NCBI RefSeq assembly: GCF_004217145.1
Contig: NZ_SHKR01000012.1
Coordinates: 930,001 to 994,000, forward strand
Length of the DNA: 64,000 nucleotides
Source of the DNA: Kribbella rubisoli
Lineage (GTDB): Bacteria; Actinomycetota; Actinomycetes; Propionibacteriales; Kribbellaceae
Direction of reading: 5' to 3'
In this document: positions 8,259-16,824 of the stretch, in pieces
Layout of the letters: each line of letters opens with the position of its first letter
How positions within the stretch are numbered: position 1 is the first letter of the stretch
Made by a program: the position numbers and the translations under genes
Notes under the pieces: generated by a model
What the model was told of the DNA's origin: nothing
Seen by the model: the letters and a program-made list of their open reading frames with translations, nothing else
The model's database searches: none

Positions 8259-9635
8259 ATGGTCGGAATCCACACTGGGGTTCAGCTCCGCCGCCGGCCG
8301 GCGGTGACCGTCGCCGGGATCTGCGCGGCCGCCACCGCGTTCCTGGCCCTCGCCGGGTGCGGTGGCGGTAACACCACGGCGAGCGGGTCGAACGGCTTCC
8401 CCGAAGCCAAGCAGGACACCTCGTCGACCATCACGGTCTGGGTGGACGCGGACCGGCAGGCCGCCGCGAAGGCGTTCCAGCAGGCCAACCCGGACACCAA
8501 GATCCAGGTTGTCTCGTACGACGGATCGGCCAACGGGTCGAACTCGTTCCGTACCAAGATGCAGCTCTTCGACCGGGCCGGCAGCGGCTGGCCGGACGTC
8601 GTGTTCTCCAGCCAGAACAACGACGCCGCGTGGGCGAGCCAGAAGAGCGGCGGCAAGCAGGCCTTCGCGGCCGTGCTGAACAAGGGCCTGGTGCCGAACG
8701 ACACGCTCTCGAAGTTCACGGAGGGTTCGCTGAACCCGTGCACCGTGGACGGGCAGGTGTACTGCCTCCGCAACGACCTCGCGCAGGCCGTGCTCTGGTA
8801 CAACAAGAAGCTGATGGACCAGTTCGGGTACGCCGTTCCCACCACGTGGGAGGAGTACCAGGCGCTGGGCGAGAAGGTGGCGAAGCAGCACCCCGGCTAC
8901 ATCATCGGCACCGCCGGGGACGCGTGGACGCCGGAGGTCTTCCTCTGGGCCAGCAAGTGCCAGGCGAACGGCATCACCGGGCCCAAGGCGGTCACCGTCA
9001 ACACCGACTCGACCGAATGCAAGCGGGCCGCGTCCATGCTGGACACGCTCCGCGGCAACGCAACCGTCCCGGTCGTCAGCGTCTTCACCCCGGAGTTCGT
9101 GAAGAAGTACTCCGGCAAGGTGCTGATGATGCCCGGTCCGGCCTGGTACGCCGGCGCGATCTTCAACAACCCGCAGTCGCTGAACGTACCTGCCGGCCAG
9201 CTCGGCATCGCCGCGCCGCTGCCGTGGAAGGGCGACGACAAGCCGGCCACCGGCAACGTGGGTGGCGGGACATGGTTCGTCTCCAGCCACTCGAAGAACC
9301 TCGCGGCGGCGGAGAAGTTCGTCCAGTTCGTCACCACCGCGGACGACTACCAGGTGAAGGTCGCACCGGGTTACCCCGCCTACGCGCCGGCCGCTGAGAA
9401 GTGGGTCGCCAAGCAGGAGTCCAGCAAGTACTTCGCGACCTCGCTCGAGCCGATCGTCACCGCCGCCTCGCAGGTGTGGGACGGCTGGGGTTACGGCATC
9501 TTCAGCCAGGAAGCGATCTGGGCGAAGACGATGACCACCGCGGTAACCGGCGGCAAGTCGATCGTGGAACTGCTGCCGACCTGGCAGCAGGCGATCGAGA
9601 ACCAGGCCAAGGTCGACGGGTACTCGGTGAACTGA
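8259..9635 (+). CDS. ABC importer sugar-binding lipoprotein (region 1)
   Basis: This is a family-1 extracellular solute-binding protein of 458 residues. The N-terminus has RRRP, a hydrophobic segment and the lipobox LALAGC, so it is a lipoprotein with Cys at about residue 34. STITVWVDADRQAAAKAFQQ is the usual first strand of this fold. ATG at 8259 is chosen because AAGGAC precedes it at a good distance, whereas the ATG at 8190 lies inside operator C. It is followed after one base by the first permease gene. By its shared operator the cargo should be the sugar or oligosaccharide handled by the neighbouring dehydrogenases, probably a fucose-containing one. Confidence 0.85.
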   Translation: MVGIHTGVQLRRRPAVTVAGICAAATAFLALAGCGGGNTTASGSNGFPEAKQDTSSTITVWVDADRQAAAKAFQQANPDTKIQVVSYDGSANGSNSFRTKMQLFDRAGSGWPDVVFSSQNNDAAWASQKSGGKQAFAAVLNKGLVPNDTLSKFTEGSLNPCTVDGQVYCLRNDLAQAVLWYNKKLMDQFGYAVPTTWEEYQALGEKVAKQHPGYIIGTAGDAWTPEVFLWASKCQANGITGPKAVTVNTDSTECKRAASMLDTLRGNATVPVVSVFTPEFVKKYSGKVLMMPGPAWYAGAIFNNPQSLNVPAGQLGIAAPLPWKGDDKPATGNVGGGTWFVSSHSKNLAAAEKFVQFVTTADDYQVKVAPGYPAYAPAAEKWVAKQESSKYFATSLEPIVTAASQVWDGWGYGIFSQEAIWAKTMTTAVTGGKSIVELLPTWQQAIENQAKVDGYSVN

Positions 9636-9636
9636 C

Positions 9637-10578
9637 ATGACCATCGCTCCTCCGAGCGACCAGCTGACCGCCGGCGCTTCCGAGCGCCGGCGGCCGGCCC
9701 GGCGGAACGGCCGGTCGGCCGGCCGCACGCGGATCGGCTACGTCTTCGTCTCGCTCTACGCACTGCTGGCCCTGGCCTTCGGCGTCGTTCCCGCGCTGTA
9801 CGCCGTGGTGCTGGCCTTCACCAACGGCGATGGCGGATTCGCCGGCATCGGCAACTTCACGAAGGTCCTCGGCGACTTCCGGTTCTGGCCGGCCGTGCTG
9901 CACGTGACCGTCTACCTGGTGATCTGGCTGATCGCGTTGGTCGTCTTCGTCGTGGGGCTTGCCCTGCTCGTACACGCCGTACGGGTCCGCTGGGTGAGTA
10001 CGGCGCTGCGGTTCGTCTACTACCTGCCCGGCGCGCTGGCCGGGGCGTCCAGTGTGCTGCTCTGGCTCTTCGTCCTCGACCCGACCGCCAGCCCGGTCAG
10101 CGGCTTGCTCAAGGCCTTCGGGTTCGACAGCTTCGTCGCGGTCATCCAGCCCGGGCATCTGCCCGCGATCTTCGCGATCATCGCGTTCTGGACCGGGGCC
10201 GGCGGATGGATCGTGATCATGTACGGCGCGCTGAACAACATCAGCACCGAGGTGATCGAGGCGGCCCGGGTCGACGGCGCGAACGCCGTACAGACCGCGC
10301 TCTATATCCAGCTGCCGATGCTCCGCAAGTGGATCGCGTACATGGGCGTGATGTCGTTGGCGGCGGGCACGCAACTGTTCGTCGAGCCGCAACTGCTCAG
10401 TCAGGCCAGCAACGCGGTGGTCCCGAACGACTACTCGCTGAACCAGCTCGCCTACCAGTACGCGTTCCAGCAGAACGACTTCAACGGCGCGGCGGCGATC
10501 TCGCTGCTCCTGCTGGTGGTCGCGCTCCTGTTGTCGTGGGTGTTCGTGACCCGCGGCGGCCTGTTCGAGAAGGAATGA
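9637..10578 (+). CDS. Sugar ABC transporter permease 1 (region 1)
   Basis: This is a 313-residue MalF-type inner-membrane permease with about six hydrophobic segments and the ATPase-docking EAA loop EAARVDGAN. It starts one base after the binding-protein stop and pairs with the next gene. No ATPase gene is linked. Confidence 0.88.
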   Translation: MTIAPPSDQLTAGASERRRPARRNGRSAGRTRIGYVFVSLYALLALAFGVVPALYAVVLAFTNGDGGFAGIGNFTKVLGDFRFWPAVLHVTVYLVIWLIALVVFVVGLALLVHAVRVRWVSTALRFVYYLPGALAGASSVLLWLFVLDPTASPVSGLLKAFGFDSFVAVIQPGHLPAIFAIIAFWTGAGGWIVIMYGALNNISTEVIEAARVDGANAVQTALYIQLPMLRKWIAYMGVMSLAAGTQLFVEPQLLSQASNAVVPNDYSLNQLAYQYAFQQNDFNGAAAISLLLLVVALLLSWVFVTRGGLFEKE

Positions 10579-10580
10579 GT

Positions 10581-11483
10581 ATGTCGGCACTCTCGAGTGA
10601 GTCCCGCCGCGCGAACCTCCGCGGGTGGAGCACGCGATCCGTCGCGGGAATCGTGATGGCTCTGTTCGTCCTGTTCTTCGTGATCCCGATCGTGTGGCTG
10701 CTGCTCGCGGTGACCAAGTCCGCCAAGGCCCTGATCGTCTCGAACCCGTTCTCGGCCGGGTCGTGGAGCGACCTCGTCGCCAACTGGCACCAGTTGTTCG
10801 GCTTCCAGGACGGCGCGGTCACCACCTGGATCGGCAACTCGGCCGTCTACGCGCTCGGCGCCCTCGTGATCACGCTCGTCGTCGGCGTACCCGCCGGATA
10901 CGCGCTGGCGCTCACGGAGTTCAAGGGACGCCGGGCGCTCCTCGTGCTGACGCTGGTCGTGATGCTGATCCCCAGCACCGCGCTGGTACTGCCGATCTTC
11001 CTCGAGCTGAACAGCATCGGCCTGATCGGGAGTCCACTGTCGGTGATCCTGCCGATGTCGTTCTTCCCGTTCGGCGTCTACCTGACCTACATCTACTTCT
11101 CGACGAGCATCCCGCGCGACCTGCTGGCGGCTGCCCGCATCGACGGCTGCACGGAGTTCCAGGTCTTCTCGCGGATCGCGCTGCCGCTGGCCGCGCCGAT
11201 CGTCGCGTTGGTCGCCTTCTTCAGCTTCGTGCAGAACTGGAACAACTTCTTCCTGCCGTTCGTGATGCTGCCCTCCAGCGACGGCTACCCGGTCCAGGTC
11301 GGGCTCACCTCGCTGCTGGCTGCCACCCCCGCGTTCAACCCCAGCTCGGCAGGATCCGACTCCGTGCAGCTGCCCACGCTGGCGCTGGCGACGATCGTCT
11401 CGATCCTGCCCGTGCTGTTCGTGTTCCTCTTCTCCCAGCGGTTCCTCGTTGCGGGGATGACCGCGGGAGGCACCAAGGAATGA
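10581..11483 (+). CDS. Sugar ABC transporter permease 2 (region 1)
   Basis: This is a MalG-type permease of 300 residues with the EAA loop AAARIDGC and the C-terminal QRFLVAGMTAGGTKE typical of the family. The ATG at 10581 is preferred over 10575 because AAGGA then has a six-base spacing; 10575 would give an ATGA overlap with no room for the ribosome site. The dehydratase gene follows 22 bases later. Confidence 0.87.
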   Translation: MSALSSESRRANLRGWSTRSVAGIVMALFVLFFVIPIVWLLLAVTKSAKALIVSNPFSAGSWSDLVANWHQLFGFQDGAVTTWIGNSAVYALGALVITLVVGVPAGYALALTEFKGRRALLVLTLVVMLIPSTALVLPIFLELNSIGLIGSPLSVILPMSFFPFGVYLTYIYFSTSIPRDLLAAARIDGCTEFQVFSRIALPLAAPIVALVAFFSFVQNWNNFFLPFVMLPSSDGYPVQVGLTSLLAATPAFNPSSAGSDSVQLPTLALATIVSILPVLFVFLFSQRFLVAGMTAGGTKE

Positions 11484-11505
11484 CCGCCCTGAAGGAGAAC
11501 CACCT

Positions 11506-12687
11506 ATGAAGATCACCGGTTACCGCAGTCTGAGCACAGTTCACGACTGGGGGAGAGTCACCGGCGACGTCAACGGCGTACAGAGCGGGGACACCACCCC
11601 GGTCCCCGTGCTGATCATCGAGACCGACGCCGGTATCGAAGGAGTGGCTGTAGGTCCGCACGACGATGTCGCGCGCGTCTTCCCCGCTGTCGAGGGAGAG
11701 GACCCGCGGTCGGTGATCGCGCTGTACGACCGGATGCTCGACTGGGTCTTCAAGACCGGTCACTCCGGTCCCGTGTTCGGCACCATCGGGGCGATCGACA
11801 TGGCGTTGTGGGACCTCAAGGCCAAGGCGGCCGGGGAGCCGCTGTGGCGACTCCTCGGCGCGCGCGAACGGTTCGTTCCCGGCTACGCGTCCGGGCTGGA
11901 GTACGGGCTGACCGACGAGGAGCTCGGTGAGCTCTACGGCCGGTTCGCGGACCGCGGTTTCAAGGCGGGCAAGCTCAAGGGCGGCCGTGACCTCGACCGG
12001 GATCTGCCGCGACTGGAGATCGCCCGCGAGGTGCTCAGCCGCAACTCCCGCCGGCCCGCGCTGATGTTCGACGCGAACGAGTCGTGGAACCAGGCCCAGG
12101 CAGCCCGGTACGTCGCCGCCATCGAGGAGCGGATCGACCTTACCTGGGTGGAAGAGCCGCTCCGCCGATGGGACGCTGCCGGTATGGCTGCGCTCCGCGG
12201 CAAGGTCCGCGCAGCGATCGCCAGCGGCGAGAACCTGACCGGACTCGAGCAGTACCGCCCGTTGCTGGACGCCGGGGCGCTCGACGTCGTCCAGGTAGGC
12301 AACGTCTGGGGGATCACCCATTTCCTCCGGGTGGCGACATTGGCCCACGGCCACGACCTGCCGGTGAGCCCCGTTGCCTACAACGCGAATCCGATCGCGC
12401 ACGCGGCCGCCGCCGTACCGAACCTGTTGACCTACGAGGTCCAGGACCTGCACTTCCCGGTCGGCCTGGACGTCGACCAGGAGTTCGACGACGGCGGGAT
12501 CATCCTGGGCGACCGTCCGGGGATCGGCATCGTGGTCGACGAGTCGAAGCTGTCACCGCTCGGCTCCGCGCCGACTCTTCCTGCTTCGACCGGACCCCAC
12601 GTGCGGCCGATGCGCGCTGCTCTGCGGCTGGTGGCCGAGCCGGACGTGATCGACGTACCCGCGGTGCCGCTGAGGCCGGTCTCGTGA
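11506..12687 (+). CDS. Enolase-superfamily sugar-acid dehydratase
   Basis: This is a 393-residue member of the mandelate racemase/muconate lactonising group. KLK (Lys156, Lys158), DAN (Asp189), EEP (Glu216) and GEN (Glu242) are the base and three metal ligands of the C-terminal barrel. A 30-residue Pro-rich tail ends the protein. Such enzymes dehydrate aldonic or aldaric acids to 2-keto-3-deoxy acids. It differs clearly from the L-fuconate dehydratase at 25475-26794, so the substrate may be another acid, or this may be a second route to the same product. ATG at 11506 follows AAGGAG. It sits in one operon with the importer, mutarotase and lactonase, overlapping the mutarotase by GTGA. Confidence 0.8.
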   Translation: MKITGYRSLSTVHDWGRVTGDVNGVQSGDTTPVPVLIIETDAGIEGVAVGPHDDVARVFPAVEGEDPRSVIALYDRMLDWVFKTGHSGPVFGTIGAIDMALWDLKAKAAGEPLWRLLGARERFVPGYASGLEYGLTDEELGELYGRFADRGFKAGKLKGGRDLDRDLPRLEIAREVLSRNSRRPALMFDANESWNQAQAARYVAAIEERIDLTWVEEPLRRWDAAGMAALRGKVRAAIASGENLTGLEQYRPLLDAGALDVVQVGNVWGITHFLRVATLAHGHDLPVSPVAYNANPIAHAAAAVPNLLTYEVQDLHFPVGLDVDQEFDDGGIILGDRPGIGIVVDESKLSPLGSAPTLPASTGPHVRPMRAALRLVAEPDVIDVPAVPLRPVS

Positions 12688-13022
12688 CCCGCGCACCGGA
12701 GCGCCGGGCGTTGGTCGTCGGCGTACGTCCCGAGAAACGCGAGGAGTACCTGGCACTGCACCGCGAGGTCTGGCCGGGTGTCGAGCAGAAGCTTGCCGAG
12801 TGCAACATTCGCAACTACAGCATCTTCGTCGTCGGCGACATCCTGTTCGCGTACTACGAGTACGTCGGCGAGGACCACGACGCGGATATGCAGCGGATCG
12901 CGGACGACCCGTTGTCGCAGGAGTGGTGGACGCACACCGATCCGTGCCAGGTGCGGATCGCCGAGGAGCGGATCCCGGGCGCCTTGTGGCAGCCGATCGA
13001 GGAAGTGTGGCACCTCGGATGA
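12684..13022 (+). CDS. L-rhamnose mutarotase family (RhaM-like) sugar mutarotase
   Basis: This is a small 112-residue ferredoxin-like dimer-type protein. GVRPEKREEYLALHREVWPG with a later NYSIF and YYEYVG is the signature of the RhaM/DUF718 mutarotase family. These enzymes interconvert alpha and beta anomers of 6-deoxy-hexoses, and members occur in L-fucose oxidation clusters as well as rhamnose ones. It starts at GTG 12684, overlapping the dehydratase stop, and its stop overlaps the next ATG. A second mutarotase of another family (FucU) lies at 50530-50958. Confidence 0.85.
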   Translation: MTRAPERRALVVGVRPEKREEYLALHREVWPGVEQKLAECNIRNYSIFVVGDILFAYYEYVGEDHDADMQRIADDPLSQEWWTHTDPCQVRIAEERIPGALWQPIEEVWHLG

Positions 13023-13855
13023 GCGTGCGGATCGATGCGCACGTCCATCTGTGGGATCGGGCGCTGGACCCGCAGGACTGGATCGACCCGGAGACGATGG
13101 CGCCGATCGCCCGTGACTTCGGATCGTCGGACCTGAAGGCCATGCTCGCCTCGACGGGGCTGGATCGTGCGGTCGTCGTTCAGTCGAGCAACAGCGTGGC
13201 GGAGAGCGTCCGGCTCGCTCACCTGGATCCGTCCGTGGTCGCAGGTCTGGTCGGCTGGGTCGACCTCACGACGGACGTCGGAGCGCAGCTCGACCTGATC
13301 CGTCGGGACGCGACCGTTCCGCTGGTGGGGGTGCGGCATCTTGCACACATCGACCCCGATCCAGATTGGCTCGTGCGGGAGGACGTCGCGCTCGGCCTCG
13401 GCGTGCTGGATCGAGAGGGTCTTTGTTTCGACTTCGTCGTCCGCGACTGGCAGCTGCCGCAGGCGGCGGTCGTGAGTGGCCGGCACGAGGGAATGTCCTT
13501 TGTGCTCGACCATCTGGGCGGCCCGCCGGTGCCCGGAGCGGACACGCGCGCCTGGGCCGCCGGGCTGCGGGAGCTCGCTCGCCGTCCGAACGTCGCCGCC
13601 AAGGTCTCGGGCCTCGTGTCCGGTTTGACTCCGGGGTCCTGGCGCGCCGAGGATCTCGCCGACCGGGTGCGGATCGCCCTCGAGGCGTTCGGACCGGAAC
13701 GCCTTCTCTACGGTTCCGACTGGCCGCTGGTGGAGCTCGGCGGAGGCGCGGTGGCGTGGAAAGCAGCAGTGGACAGCCTGCTGGGCGAGCTGTCCGCGGC
13801 GGAGCGTGCGCGCGTGTTCGGCAGCAACGCTGCCGACCTCTACTGCTGCCGCTGA
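13019..13855 (+). CDS. Amidohydrolase, probable sugar-lactone (L-fuconolactone) hydrolase
   Basis: This is a 278-residue amidohydrolase-2 barrel. RIDAHVHLW is the metal-binding HxH at strand 1, FVLDHLGGPP the strand-6 His, and YGSDWPL the strand-8 Asp. This is the pattern of L-fucono-1,5-lactonase and related lactonases, which open the lactone made by the sugar dehydrogenase. It is the last gene of the importer operon (ATGA overlap with the mutarotase). Its 3' end overlaps the convergent GntR gene by 16 bases. The lactone specificity is inferred from context. Confidence 0.8.
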   Translation: MSVRIDAHVHLWDRALDPQDWIDPETMAPIARDFGSSDLKAMLASTGLDRAVVVQSSNSVAESVRLAHLDPSVVAGLVGWVDLTTDVGAQLDLIRRDATVPLVGVRHLAHIDPDPDWLVREDVALGLGVLDREGLCFDFVVRDWQLPQAAVVSGRHEGMSFVLDHLGGPPVPGADTRAWAAGLRELARRPNVAAKVSGLVSGLTPGSWRAEDLADRVRIALEAFGPERLLYGSDWPLVELGGGAVAWKAAVDSLLGELSAAERARVFGSNAADLYCCR

Positions 13856-14622
13856 CCTCGTTTGCGACTGCGTGGGCGGGGAGCGTGGTCGGACAGCCGG
13901 CGACGCTCCCAGGACCCGTGGATGTGATCGTGCATCGCCTTCTCGGCGCCGGCGCGGTCGTTGCGCGCGATGGCCTTGACGATCGCCTCGTGCTCCTTGA
14001 GGGTGACCGCCACGGCGTCCGGCGGGTTGATGCCCTGGTACCGGCTGGACTCGACGGCTCGTTTGTAGATGTGCTTGGCGATGTTCTCGGCGAGCTGGTT
14101 GCCGGAGATCTCCATCACGGCGTAGTGGAAGATCACATCGGCCTGCCGGAAGGAGTCCGTCTCGGACTCGCTCTCCCGCATGGCGGTCAGCGCGTTCTCC
14201 AGCCGCCGGAGCTCGTCGGCGTTGTGGGACCCGGCCACCGCCCCGGCCATCGCCGACTCGAGGCTCGCACGTACGACGGTCAGCTCGTCGAGGACGCCGA
14301 GGCTCTCGTCGTTGTCGATCAGGGCCGACAGCACCACCGGGTCGAGCATGTTCCAGTACCCCGGCGCCCGCACCTGGGTGCCGCGACCCTGCGAGACCGT
14401 GACCAGGCCCTTCTCCTCGAGCCGCTTCACCGACTCACGCAGTACCGTCCGGCTCACGCCGAAATGTTCGCTCAGCGGTGCCTCCGGAGGCAGCAGATCG
14501 CCTTCCTGGAACCGTCCCGTGACGATGAGGTCGACGAGCTCCGCGACCACCGAAACCCCGAGCCGCCCCGCCGGCAGCCGTCGCGGAATCAAGTGCACCG
14601 AAGGAACCGGGTCTTTCGCCAT
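13840..14622 (-). CDS. FCD-type GntR transcriptional regulator of the region 1 genes
   Basis: This is a 260-residue protein with an N-terminal winged helix (LGVSVVAELVDLIVTGRF, LSEHFGVSRTVLRESVKRLEEKGLV) and a C-terminal FCD ligand domain of helices with likely metal/ligand residues (DVIFHYAVMEISGN). Members usually repress and are released by a sugar acid. ATG at 14622 is used. The frame extends upstream but has no better start there, and a CATACGTGTG site overlaps this start codon, suggesting autoregulation. Its position at the end of the dehydratase operon and the four related operators make it the likely controller of 5252-13855. The binding link is inference. Confidence 0.82.
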   Translation of the reverse strand: MAKDPVPSVHLIPRRLPAGRLGVSVVAELVDLIVTGRFQEGDLLPPEAPLSEHFGVSRTVLRESVKRLEEKGLVTVSQGRGTQVRAPGYWNMLDPVVLSALIDNDESLGVLDELTVVRASLESAMAGAVAGSHNADELRRLENALTAMRESESETDSFRQADVIFHYAVMEISGNQLAENIAKHIYKRAVESSRYQGINPPDAVAVTLKEHEAIVKAIARNDRAGAEKAMHDHIHGSWERRRLSDHAPRPRSRKRGQRQQ

Positions 14623-14637
14623 ACGTGTGATCTTACG
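14619..14637 (-). promoter_or_regulatory. Diverged operator copy D over the GntR start codon
   Basis: CCATACGTGTGATCTTACG keeps CATACGT and TGAT of copies A-C but differs elsewhere. The start codon of the GntR gene lies inside it. It is a plausible weaker autoregulatory site. Confidence 0.5.
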
Positions 14638-14652
14638 GCGCGCAGGCGCCGG

Positions 14653-14689
14653 CCCCACGGCACCGAGCGGAGGGGCCGGTGCCGTGGGG
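14653..14689 (-). terminator. Hairpin terminator after the GH51 gene
   Basis: A perfect 13-bp stem (CCCCACGGCACCG against its complement, 14653-14665 and 14677-14689) with an 11-base loop lies 17 bases beyond the GH51 stop. It isolates the arabinose cluster from the GntR gene. Confidence 0.8.
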
Positions 14690-14705
14690 GCGGCTGGGGG
14701 TGGGG

Positions 14706-16817
14706 TCAGACGCGGGTGAAGGCGCGGATCTCGACGCTGTACGGCGCCGCGGACAGCACCCCTGTGCGGGTGTCGAGGGCCAGCTCGGCGACCGTGACCT
14801 GCGGCGCCTGGCCGACCCTGTTGGCGGCGTCGAGGGTGGTGCCGGTGAGCCGCCACAGCTTGCCGTTCGGGCGCGCGTTGAACCCGTTGAACGACAGGGT
14901 GAGGTCCTGGGCGTCGGCGGTGGCATTGACGGTTGCCACGGTCAACGTCTTACCGTCGGCCGACAGCGCGGCCATCGCGTCGACGGGGTACGTCGGGCTC
15001 CCCGCGTTGACGCTCGGCTGGTCGCCACCGGGCGGGTACGTCGGTGCCGGCTGGGGCGAGCTGCCGGTGAGGGCCACCGGTGTGACGCCGAACTGCTCCC
15101 GGTAGAGCTTGAACAGCACACCCGCTGCGCTGTATGTCGAGTCGGTCTTGTTGTAGGACAGCCACGACGTACCCATGGTGTAGGCCGCCATCGTGAGGAA
15201 GTCACTGGCCCGGAACATCTCGTGCAGCATCATCGCCAGGCCGAACACCTGCTTCATCCCGCTGGCGTTCTGGAAGCCCCACTCGTCGATGCTGACCTTG
15301 ATCTGGTTCTGCACCAGCTCCGGGAAGTCCTTCGTGTACAGCTCCCAGTTCTCGCGCACCGACTTGATGTAGTTGGCGCCCCGGCGGCACGAGTCCACCA
15401 TCGACTCGGCCGGTGTCACATTGATGTACTTGCCCTGGTCAAGGTCGAAGCGCTGGGTGGTCCCGTAGCAGTGCTCGGAGATGATGTCGAACTTGCCGGC
15501 GCTGCTCGTCAGCAGCCGGTGGTTCCAGTCGGTCAGCGAGCCGTACTCGACCTTCACCGGCGTGGGCTGCACGATCTGACGGCTGCTCGGGTCGATGTAG
15601 TACGGCAGCCGGTGGACGGTCATGCTGGCCGGGAAGGCGCCGACCGCGACGATCGCGATCGAGGGGTCCACCTTCCGCATCGCGTCCGCGAACAGGTTGT
15701 GCTTGATCATGTAGTGGGCCGGCGTCATGTAGCCCAGCTGCCAGAAGCCGAACATCTCGTTGCCGACGGCCCAGTACTTGACGCCGTACGGCTTCTGGTG
15801 GCCGTTGGCGGCGCGGCGCTGACCCATCGGGGTATCCGGTTTGCCGTTGACGTACTCCACCAGCAGGGCCGCCTCGCGGGCGGACCCGAGACCGGTGTTG
15901 ACGCACGGGTACGGCTCGGTGCCGAGCAGGTCGCACATCGCCAGGAACTCGTCGGTGCCCACGTCGTTGGACTGCGGGTTGTTGCGATCGGGGTCGAAGG
16001 TGGTCGGGCGCAGGTCGGGATCGCCGATCGCGTTCTGCCAGTCGTGGCCGGAGACGAAGTTGCCGCCAGGGAAGCGCCAGAAGCCGCCGAGACCGCGGAG
16101 CAGGTCGATGGTGTCCTTCCGGAAGCCCTTGACGTTGTCGCCGGGCATGAGCGACACGGCCCCGACCCGGAACGTTCCCGTTCCGGTGCCGGAGATCTCC
16201 AGCGAGCCGGTCGTCGTCGCGGCCTGGCACTTGAACCGCAGCGGGATCGTTTGCCAGCCCTTCTTGACCGTGAGCGCGACGCTCTGGCTCTGCCCCGCAC
16301 CGTCGCCCCAGGTCAGCGTCGCGACGACGCGCGCGCCGGGGTCGCCGGCGATGACGACGCGGCCGACGTACGCCTTGGCGGCAAGTCCCAGTCCGGTCTG
16401 CTTGATGCCCCGGGTCTCGGACCTGCTGAGCGTGACGCGCGGCGACTGCTCGCCGACGTACGGATCCTGCTTGTCCATGGTGACGTCCGCGGCCGGGCCG
16501 ACCGGTCGCCACTTCCTGCTGTTCGGGCTCAGCAGGTCGACCGCGAGGTAGAACTTCCGGTCGGCCAGCACCTCCGACCAGAGGCTGTCGTAGACGAGCG
16601 TGCCGATGTGCTCGATGAACGCGCCGTAGACGTACGGGAGGATCGGCGCCGACTTCTGGGTGGCGTCGATACCTGCACTGATCGACGGATCTGCCGCATA
16701 CGCGGTGGTGGTGCCGATGGCGGCGCCCGACAGACCGGTCGCCAGCCCGGCCGCAACGGTCGCCTGGATCACGGTGCGGCGGGAGATGCCGCTGCTTTCG
16801 GTAGACGTGCTGTCCAT
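14706..16817 (-). CDS. Tat-exported GH51-type alpha-L-arabinofuranosidase
   Basis: This is a 703-residue protein with a twin-arginine signal at residues 11-42 (ISRRTVIQA, cleavage near AYAA). The barrel contains GNEMFG (acid/base Glu354) and SIDEWG (nucleophile Glu512), the two catalytic glutamates of GH51. The C-terminal 150 residues form a beta-sandwich. The enzyme should remove arabinofuranosyl side chains from arabinan or arabinoxylan outside the cell. It is longer than the usual ~500-residue intracellular GH51 because of an inserted carbohydrate-binding-like region (about 110-230). It is the last gene of the operon: GAGG precedes its ATG and the GH5 stop is seven bases upstream. Confidence 0.85.
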   Translation of the reverse strand: MDSTSTESSGISRRTVIQATVAAGLATGLSGAAIGTTTAYAADPSISAGIDATQKSAPILPYVYGAFIEHIGTLVYDSLWSEVLADRKFYLAVDLLSPNSRKWRPVGPAADVTMDKQDPYVGEQSPRVTLSRSETRGIKQTGLGLAAKAYVGRVVIAGDPGARVVATLTWGDGAGQSQSVALTVKKGWQTIPLRFKCQAATTTGSLEISGTGTGTFRVGAVSLMPGDNVKGFRKDTIDLLRGLGGFWRFPGGNFVSGHDWQNAIGDPDLRPTTFDPDRNNPQSNDVGTDEFLAMCDLLGTEPYPCVNTGLGSAREAALLVEYVNGKPDTPMGQRRAANGHQKPYGVKYWAVGNEMFGFWQLGYMTPAHYMIKHNLFADAMRKVDPSIAIVAVGAFPASMTVHRLPYYIDPSSRQIVQPTPVKVEYGSLTDWNHRLLTSSAGKFDIISEHCYGTTQRFDLDQGKYINVTPAESMVDSCRRGANYIKSVRENWELYTKDFPELVQNQIKVSIDEWGFQNASGMKQVFGLAMMLHEMFRASDFLTMAAYTMGTSWLSYNKTDSTYSAAGVLFKLYREQFGVTPVALTGSSPQPAPTYPPGGDQPSVNAGSPTYPVDAMAALSADGKTLTVATVNATADAQDLTLSFNGFNARPNGKLWRLTGTTLDAANRVGQAPQVTVAELALDTRTGVLSAAPYSVEIRAFTRV

Positions 16818-16824
16818 CTGGTCC

